DNA of 64,000 bases, taken from the NCBI GenBank assembly GCA_019454045.1, contig SKCR01038119.1, forward strand, positions 44,845 through 108,844, given 5' to 3'. Shown piece after piece: positions 56,009-64,000 of the stretch (the stretch's first letter is position 1; every line of letters begins with the position of its first letter). The stretch comes from Zanthoxylum bungeanum (lineage: Eukaryota; Streptophyta; Magnoliopsida; Sapindales; Rutaceae). Both the position numbers and the translations under genes were made by a program. The notes beneath the pieces were generated by a model. That model saw only the letters and a list, made by a program, of their open reading frames with translations, had not been told where the DNA came from and searched no databases.

Positions 56009-58098
56009 TGTTGGTTTTATTCTAGGTCCCAAGATCATCAAACAAGCATGAAGATGTGTGAAATACATATCAAAGAAGTTGCGGAATACTTACATTGATC
56101 GGTTGAGACGATTTGAAGACAAAGAAAATGATTTTCTCCTTCAAAGTGGCGCCAATAGCAGTGCAGTCCACTGCTCACTGTTTTCAGTTTTGGTCCATGA
56201 ATTTGAGCCTCGAATTTGCGTCAAACGATTCCCGGCTCGTGGGTGAGTTTCCCTAACACCTTCGTATAACTCTCGGTGTGCTAGCACTTGGCAATTTTGC
56301 CACAAAACTTGCCCAAGAACCATCATCATTCACGCCCAAAACAGTGCAGTGCACTGCTTTGGGCGTGAGCTAGGTTGTAAGAAAGAGAAGAGATTTTGTG
56401 ATTAGGTTAAGGGAAAAAGTGCCCAACACTTCACTTATATATTTTCCAAAAATACTAAAGCATTTACCATTTATTTTTATGCCTTTTAAAAAACAATAAA
56501 ACAAATGTAATTACTTTATTTAATTCTTTTACCCTTGGTAAAAGGTGAAAAGGAAAAGGCTTTCACTTTTCCAAAAAGTTAAAATTCTTTTCCCCCCAAA
56601 ATTTCCCTCCAAATCTTAAAGGTCAAAGTCAAAGAGTCAAAGTTACTTTTCCAAAAAGTGATTTGACTTTTATGACTTGCGATGTGATTTGCGATGCGAC
56701 TTGCGGCACGTGATTCAAAATCGACGTAACTTCGTAAACACATTTCGAGCTCGGTTTCGATAATTCTAAATTAACGATTTTCTCGATGCCTCGTTAATAA
56801 ATCCAATTTACTAATCACGTCGCTCGAGAATTAATTCTAAATTAATTCAAGTGCCCGAATTAAAATCTAATTTTAATTCCTAATCGAAATCCAATTTCGT
56901 TTAATATATCGAATATATTATTTATCGATTAATTCCAGATTAATCGTTCTCTCTCTTTAAATTGATATTTTATCCTAGATAAAATATCTCCGCAATTAAT
57001 CCTAGATTAATTTTCTCTCTCTTCTAATTAATCCCAGATTAATATATAATGCGAGTCATACGTCATCGGTGCATCATTGGGAAGCGACCCATGAGATCTC
57101 CGGATATGTTGGTAGTAAATTCGGTTATCGGACTATCCAAACACGTACGTACCAAGTACTACGTTTTACCGATTCACAAGACAAGGTTGGCTTCTAGCAA
57201 AGCGTCATGCCTACCCAATTCTCCGGAAATATCCTTACAGGAATATATTGATCTGTATCAGGCGTAGTATACATCGTATAGTGCATATCGATCTAGTATC
57301 AGATGGTCACGTGCTAGGCCTGTGGCTGGAGTCGTGTCTGCCCCGTACGAAGCACATGTCGGATGTCTAGTAACTAGTCTCTATAATCGGATATACATGA
57401 CCTAGTCATAATATCCCGATGGCCGCGCAGCACTTAAGAGCACTAATACCGTATCCTACGTGACATCATCTCCACTATGACTGGAGTGATACTTCCATCT
57501 TGACATCACACCCAATACTCTACGATTCTCAATATACCCAGTATTGGCGTACACAGAACCGATTAAAGCCCTGGACGACCTCAACCAAAGTATATTGATT
57601 GTCGTAAGTATTAGCGGTGCAAGTCTCAGGTTAAGACCAAATACACCTACCCTGATTTCGGACTCCCATGGACACATAGTCATACTACCAATGGGATTCC
57701 GAGGGGGTCTATCCAGAGCGAAGCTGTTTCCCGTACTATCGGTGAAACACAACCTCCTACTACACTTGCATAAGTATCCAATATTTAAATATATGAGAAC
57801 TATGCATGTTATGCCCTCACAACGTGCACAAGTGCAATACTAGTCTTTTACGCATTACCGATGTCCAATCTCGATAATACTCTGACTAGGGATATTTAAT
57901 GATTAATCCTTTGTGGACTGATACTGTCTCATATCATTCTCAATCCAGGACTAATCATAGGGACCTCCTATCATTTATATATCTAAGGTGATCTAATCAC
58001 AAATGATAAGATAGCAATCTCCTTGTCACATAGTTAATTTGTACAACAACACCATGATCTGTACAAATAGTGACGCTATGGGTCATAATTGTCCAACA
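56009..58098 (-). repeat. 5' LTR of Cop-4 (2090 bp)
   Basis: The minus strand starts TGTTGGACAATTATGACCC (58098) and ends AAAACCAACA. A sense TATA box lies at about 56434-56446. The palindrome ladder is at about 56760-57055. Confidence 0.95.
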
Positions 58099-58152
58099 AT
58101 AACATCGGTCCGGGAATCTTCTATAACAGTCTTGAAAATCTGGGATGTTACA

Positions 58153-59069
58153 GTGGATATTGTGTTTCATCACTTCCCTAGAGTAAAAAAAAATACTGGG
58201 GGTTGGGAATCCACCTTTACTATTTATAATTTAGAAATATCCCTTATTATAATATAGAATTTATCAGTGATATTACCAACCAGTCATATAGACGGTATCC
58301 TTATTAAGTCAGATTTTAATGAAGTCCAACCAGCCATAAAGGCTGTATTATTATTTGATCATAAACCTGCCATATAGGCGGTAATTATCTGTCACCTAAA
58401 TACCAGCCAGATAGGCGGTGTCACATTATGCCAAATAAATAAAACCAGCCATTAAGGCGGTAATCCTTTTAGTTGAATTATAATTTCCATATTATAATAA
58501 ATGGAGATTAATCTAAATTAATATAATAAAAGTTTCACCATTCCCCCCAGTGGAAATCTAACTACTGAACATAAAAAAAAAAAAAAGAAGAACTATTACT
58601 ATTACTGAAAATAAAAATGCATAAATTAAATACTGAAAATAAATACAAACAAAATGCAATCCTTAAATTCCTTAGAAAAACCTGAGGAAAGCATGAAAAT
58701 TTCAAATGAAATGGCTTGGTATTTATAGAAAAACTTAAAGGCTTCCACCAATTTCTCCACCGATTGCTCCACCAATTGCTCCACCAAACATGGCATCAAA
58801 CATGGCACCAAACATGGCACCAAACATGACATCAAAAATGGCACCAAACATGCAAGCATATTTTGTGGAAGTTTGAAAATTTTTATTTTTATTTTTATTA
58901 ATTTTATTTTATATTTTGAAAATGACTATAGTAATTACTCAAAATATACTGGATTGTTCATCAATTCCGGCCTTCCAAACTTCAGAATTCGAATATATTT
59001 AAATCTTGAAAGTTGTAGATCTGTGTGTCTTCTTTAATCTGGCACTTACATCAGCTCAATCAGATATCA
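58153..59069 (-). repeat. Ath-D LTR, remaining part
   Basis: Resumes after the GTGGA duplication and is collinear with 14870-15780 of the shared Athila-like LTR. It includes the short-repeat array (58275-58465) and a CATGGCACCAAA minisatellite (58745-58860). It is cut at 59069, before the LTR start, by copia RT sequence. Confidence 0.7.
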
Positions 59070-60360
59070 TATTGGTACTATTTAGGTCTTCAAGGAAGAC
59101 ATACATGGATGGCAACATACAAATGTACAAAGCTAGGCTTATACATAAAAGGTATTGTCATCAACATAGTGTTGATTATGACGAAATCTTTTACCCGTTG
59201 CCATGGTTAAATCCATTTGGATAATGCTTGTTAGAACTGCATGTTGCATTTATGAAATATGGCAGTTGTATGTCATCCTTAAATGGAAACCTTTTGGAGG
59301 ATGTTTACAACATCCTGACGGTTTTATCATACCAAAACAAGCAAACAAGGTTTGCAAGTTAATTCAATCTGGGATTGAAGCAAGCATTATGTTCTTGGAA
59401 CTGATGTTTTGATGTAATCATAATGGTATATGATTTAATTCAAAAAAATATGATTCTTGTGTATATAAGGAGGTTAGTGGGAGCGCACTGAAAATGATCG
59501 TCCTAAATAATGATGATATATCATTTCTTGGAAATGACATTCCCATATCATAATCGGTGAAAGCTTGGCTTTCATGAAAATTCTCCATAGAATACTTGGG
59601 AGAAACAACATTTATTCTAGGAATAAGGATCTACTAGGATAGATCTAAAAGTTGTTAACACTCTCTGAGTACTCGTACATTGAAAGATATGTACGTGACC
59701 TGGTGTCTCATATGCTTTGAGTATATGAAGTCACAATTAGGTCAATCCAAGTGATAGTCACTGGATTAATATTAAGAACATCCTTTAGTATCTTGGACAA
59801 ACAAATGATGCTTTCTTATGCCATGGAGAAGGAGAACTTGAAGTGACTAGCTTCACTGCTGCAAGTTTCCAAATCGATAAATACGACTATATGTCGTAAT
59901 AAGGGTACCATATAGTTTGAATAACAGAACAATGAGCTGGACATCTTCCAAGCAAGATACTGTTACCGAATAAACAACAAAAATGGAACAGTGAGCTGGA
60001 AATCTTCCAAGCAAGGTACTGTTACCGAATAAACAATAAAAACGGAACTTTGATGCGATTGCCGCAACAAAAGTAGCATTTTGGATCTAAATAAATCTAA
60101 TTAGATTAGATATAGTTCTGCTAGCAGCTGAGCCAGGCTATAGCACATGCTAAAGAATTAACGGTCTCATCAACGGTTCAATGTATACTTCAAATGGTTT
60201 CATCTGATTCGTCAAATCATACATCGTGGCGATGTAAAGATCGAATAAATCGCATTAGATAATAACCTTTTAAATTCGCTGACGAAAATATTTTTCAGCA
60301 GAAGTTTGAGCCACTCGTACATAGTTAAGGTGTAAGACACCTGAGTGATTGGCTATAGGC
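59070..60360 (+). pseudogene. Cop-5 reverse transcriptase and RNase H relic
   Basis: RT reads YMDGNIQMYKARLIHKRY, VDYDEIF and PLPW near 59100-59205, then QHPDGFIIPKQANKVCKLI near 59315-59370 after a frame change. RNase H keeps ELEVT near 59830. A duplicated stretch of about 60 bases (near 59925-59975 and 59984-60035) is unique to this copy. Confidence 0.65.
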
Positions 60361-60372
60361 TAAGTGGGAGAT

Positions 60373-62297
60373 TATTGGACAATTATGACCCATAGCATCA
60401 CTATTTGTACAGATCATAGTGTTGTTGTACAAATTAACTATGTAGTAAAGGAAATTGCCTTTTATCGTTCCGTAATTGGATTACTTAAATATGTGAATGA
60501 TGAAAGTCCGTATGATTAGTTCCGGATGGAGATGATATGAGACAGTATCAATCCACGAAGGTTTAATCATTAAATATCCGTAGTCGTAGTATTATCGAGA
60601 CTTGACATCGATAATGCGGAATAGACTAGTATCTCACTTGTGTGCGTTGTGGGAGAATAACGACATAGTTCTCATATATTTAAGTATTGGATACCTATGC
60701 AATTGTGATAGGAAGTTGTGTTTTATCGATGGTATGGAAAACAGCTTCGCTCCGGAAAGACCCCGCGGAATCCCATTGGTAGTATGTCTATGTGTCTATG
60801 GGAGTCCGCTTTAGGGTAGATGTATTTGGTCTTAACCTGAGACTTGCACCGCTAATACTTGCGACAATCAATATACTTTTGTTTTGGTCGTCCGTACGCC
60901 TCTTCTGGGTATATTGAGAATCGTAGTGTATTGGGTGTGATGTCAAGATGGAAGTATCACTTCATACATATGGAGATTATGTCACTTAGGATACCGAACT
61001 GATGCTCTTTTATGCTGCAGATATCGGGATAATATGACAAGGTCATAGTTATCCGATTATAGAGACTAGTTACCAGATATCCGACATGTGTTTCGTACGG
61101 GACAGACACGACTCCAGCTGGGCCTAGCACGTGACATCCGATACTAGATCGATATACACAATACTATGTATACTACGCCTGATATAGAGTATGATATACT
61201 AGGTATGCACGTATTCAGATATTCCGATAACCAGATTTACAGCCAACATATCTAGGGATCTCATGGGTCGCTTCTCGAAGATTCGCCAATGACGTATGAC
61301 TCGCACATTATTAATCTGGGATTAATTAGATGAGAGAGAAAATTAATCTAGGATTAATTACGGAGATATTTTATCTGGGATAAAATACTATTTAAAGAGA
61401 GAGAACGATTAATTTGGAATTAATGGATAAAATAATATATTCGATATATTAAATGAAATTGGATTTTGACAAGGAATTAAAATTAGATTTTAATTGGGGC
61501 AAACGAGTTAATTTAGAATTAATTCGTTAGCGACATGAATAGTAATTTTGCTTGGCATAATTATTTAATTAAATTTGATTTTATTACGTCGCGAAGGAAA
61601 ATTTGTTAATTCGGAATCAACGAACCCGAGCCTGGGAGTGTTTGCAGGCCCACTCGCATTTCGAATCAAGTGGGGCCTATAAGTCACATCACGCGTCACA
61701 TCAGTCACTCAAGTATGGAAGTCTCATCACCTTTTTGATGATTGACATCTAGTCACTATTCATTGAGTGATGGATGTAGTTGGTTGATGTGAATAGTTGA
61801 TGGAAAAAGCTTTTGATAGCTTGAATGACATTTACCAATATTTTATTGGTGTTTGACTTTTAATTTTTTGTGTATTAGATACACAAACCAACAACTTCAT
61901 CTTCACTCTCTTCCTCACTTCAAGTTTCGGCCATGGTGGCCTTTTCTTCTCTCTCAATTTTTTCTTCTTGATTCTTGCTTGGCCGAGAACAAAGGAGAAG
62001 CTTAGGAAGATTTGTGGTGAATTTTCATGTGCTAGCACACTAAAGAGGGCATACGAAAGTGATAGGGAAACAAACCCTTTAGCTTGGAATCTCCATTTAC
62101 AAAGCTTGGAGCTTGGAACAGAAAAATAGAGATGGCCGAAAATCATGGAGCACAAAACAAGGGCTTGGCCGAATGCTTCACCATGTAGAAAAGTTTTGTT
62201 CTTCGACGCATCCAATCCGATCAATGTAAGTATGTTGTAGTATTCACACATGTTTTCATTGCTTGATTGATTCCGGGACTATAGTAGAAACCCAACA
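60373..62297 (+). repeat. 3' LTR of Cop-5 (1925 bp)
   Basis: Starts TATTGGACAATT (the usual TG is mutated to TA) and ends AAACCCAACA. Palindrome ladder at about 61311-61610. Confidence 0.8.
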
Positions 62298-63868
62298 ACC
62301 CCACGGAATCCCATTGGTTGTATGACAATGTGTCTATGGGAATCCGATTCAGGGTAGGTGTATTTGGTCTTAACCTGAGACTTGCATCGCTAATACTTGC
62401 GACAATCATTACGCTTTAGTTTTGGTCGTTCATTAACAGGTTTTGTGTACGCCTCTTATGGGCTTATTGAGAATCGTAGAGTTTTGGATGTGATGTCAAG
62501 ATGAAAGTATCACTTCAGTCATATGAAGATGATGATCACGTAGGGATACACAACTGGTACTCTACTGTGTTGCAACCATCGGGATAATATGACAACGTCA
62601 TGATTATCCGATTAAAGAGACTAGTTGCTTGTGATCTGATATATGCTTCGTATGGGGTAGACACTATTCCAGCCTCATGCCGTGCATGTGATATTGGATC
62701 GCTATACGCAATACTACATATTCTACGCCTGATATATATTGTATATTCCTGTAAGAATATTTCTGGAGAATTGGGTAGGCACGGTGCTTTGCTAGAAGCC
62801 AACCATGTCTTGTAAATCGATTAGCATGTAGTACGAGGTACGTAGTTAATCAGATAGTCCAATAACCGGATTTACTGCCAATATATCCATAGGTCTCTTG
62901 GGTCTTTTCTCAAAGATTCACCGATGATAGTTGACTTAAATTAGAATTAATCTGGGATTAATTAAGAGAGAGAAAATTAATCTGGGATTAATTGAGGCAT
63001 GATTTAATCTGGGATTAAATATGTTCGGAAGAGAACGCGACTAATTTGAAATTAATCGGTAAAATAAATTTAATAGTTAAATTTGATTTTTCTATTTAAT
63101 TTATTGATATGGGATAAAATTAATATATCAGATATATTAATTGGAATTAGATTTCAATGCGAAATTAATGTCAGAATTTAATACATGCGAACGGATTAAT
63201 TTAGAATTAATTCGTATACGGCATTCATAATAAATTTACGAGGCGTCGTTATTTAATTAAATTAGATTTAATTATTTAACGATGAAAATTTGTTTAATCA
63301 GATTGAACAGATCCGAGCCACGGCAAACATTCGTAGAATCCATTTAAATTTTGAATTCAAATATGGGGCCCACTTCATATGTGGTAGTTGGGAGAGTGGT
63401 TGGCATTTATGCCAAACCACCAACTTTCCCAACCACCTTGAAATGGTTTTGGTGAAACCATTTACCCAACCACCTTGTTTAGGTGAAAAGGGTAAATTGG
63501 TTTTCACCAAAAGCCTTCTCCCTCTCTCATTTGGTAACACATCTCAGAACCAAAAACCCTAAGAACATCCATATGGGCGTGAGCATGCTTCTCCCCTCTC
63601 TTTGATTTTGTTTCAAAATCAACAAAGCTAGCACTTCAAGGAGTCTTCTAAGGTGATAGGGAAACTAACTCAAGGGTTGGAATCATCACTCAAAGCTTGG
63701 AGCTTAGAGTTCTCATCTCAAATTTTTGAATTCAAATCCGATCATTTTAAGTAATTCCGCAACTTTTAATGATCTTTATCACCCACTTTCTTGCTTAATA
63801 GATCCTTGGCATATTCTAGGAACACTAACACTAGATTACCAAGAGCATATAGCAGAGAATACCCAACA
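62298..63868 (+). repeat. Cop-6: partial copia LTR
   Basis: Lacks the first 400 or so bases; it begins at the position equivalent to 60764 of Cop-5's LTR and ends ATACCCAACA. It is more diverged than the other copia LTRs but still keeps several ladder palindromes (62945-63215). After its end only ATGG of a primer site is seen before LINE sequence. Confidence 0.65.
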
Positions 63869-63872
63869 ATGG

Positions 63873-64000
63873 GATAAAATTGTGTGGTTTCAGTGATTTA
63901 TGGTAAGTGTGACAATGAGAAGCGTCGGGAGCTGTGGGCCGACCTGATTTCTAGTGGTAGTTTTTTTTATGATTCTCTGTGGCTTGTCTTGGGAGACTAC
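63873..64000 (+). pseudogene. LINE (L1-type) endonuclease fragment at the window edge
   Basis: The frame reads VVSVIYGKCDNEKRRELWADL, shown here as VIYGKCDNEKRRELW, then SLWLVLGDY. This matches the plant LINE AP-endonuclease segment between the 'VYG' strand and the 'W.V.GDFN' catalytic block. A stop lies just upstream (TAA near 63875), so the left part is missing or broken. It continues beyond the window. Confidence 0.6.

Larger units (their letters stand above)
47988..58098 (-). mobile_element. Cop-4: youngest Ty1/copia element, complete structure
   Basis: 10.1 kb on the minus strand: 5' LTR 58098-56009, primer site 56008-55996 (one substitution), leader, gag-pol relic, polypurine tract (50064-50078), 3' LTR 50063-47988, perfect ATAAC duplication. 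The two LTRs look about 98% identical where I compared them, so insertion is recent relative to its neighbours. Yet no frame longer than about 110 codons survives and the gag zinc knuckle is deleted, so it was probably mobilised in trans. Confidence 0.95.
44085..58152 (-). mobile_element. Solo LTR, Tekay/Del-like, split by Cop-4
   Basis: Ends are TGTAACATCCC (44085) and GGGATGTTACA (58152), flanked by a perfect GTGGA duplication, with no internal region. Without Cop-4 the LTR is about 3.95 kb. Long LTRs with TGTAACATCCC ends fit Tekay/Del chromoviruses. The minus strand is the likely sense, because it reads ACTTACTGAGTCATTATGAC as such LTRs do; this is weakly supported. The bulk (44085-47987) holds no gene, only the repeats listed below. 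The part beyond Cop-4 is 58104-58152. Confidence 0.7.
59070..62297 (+). mobile_element. Cop-5: 5'-truncated Ty1/copia element
   Basis: Begins abruptly inside RT and continues through RNase H to a 3' LTR (60373-62297). No 5' LTR, gag or integrase is present. It ends in a copia LTR sequence (Cop-6) that it appears to have entered (candidate right target copy ACCCC, 62298-62302). Confidence 0.8.

Noticed and set aside
58626..58859. 77-codon minus-strand frame with Leu-Val-Pro-Cys repeats
   Set aside because: A translation of the CATGGCACCAAA minisatellite; the repeat explains the frame.

Overview
This window looks like repeat-rich, heterochromatin-like nuclear DNA from a flowering plant, probably a dicot. 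It is AT-rich, holds no intact host gene, and is almost entirely nested LTR retrotransposons whose primer-binding sites match plant initiator tRNA-Met and tRNA-Asp. I cannot name the species. No tRNA, rRNA, CRISPR array or bacterial operon was seen.

Left part (1-16039, elements read on the minus strand). Ath-A (1-3610), an internally deleted Athila-like Ty3/gypsy element, sits in the 3' LTR of the Ty1/copia element Cop-1 (3611-12010). Cop-1 is itself inserted in a copy of the cytokinin-activation gene LOG carried by a second Athila-like element, Ath-B (12011-16039). Ath-B shares its LTR (14158-16039) with the adjacent element Ath-C in a head-to-tail LTR-internal-LTR-internal array.

Middle part (14158-40983). 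Ath-C carries a full-length, intronless but broken LOG copy (17375-18024). Its gag is split by Cop-2 (19536-39179, plus strand), and Cop-2 is split by Cop-3 (23444-33282), a member of the same copia family with a perfect 5-bp target duplication.

Right part (40984-64000). A decayed Tat-like Ty3/gypsy protease-RT fragment (40984-43316) hosts an Athila-like LTR (43317-44084 and 58153-59069). That LTR hosts a long solo LTR with TGTAACATCCC ends (44085-58152), which in turn hosts the youngest element, Cop-4 (47988-58098, minus strand). Then follow a 5'-truncated copia (Cop-5), a partial copia LTR (Cop-6) and the edge of a LINE endonuclease.

All element genes are broken, so nothing here is likely to act as a working pathway. 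The points most worth a second look are: the LOG retrocopy amplified inside a non-autonomous retrotransposon; a ladder of about ten palindromes with different arms but a constant 3-nt spacer in the copia LTRs, with compensatory changes between copies; four hairpin cassettes with a fixed core and varying arms in the solo LTR; and a conserved antisense reading frame in the copia leader.
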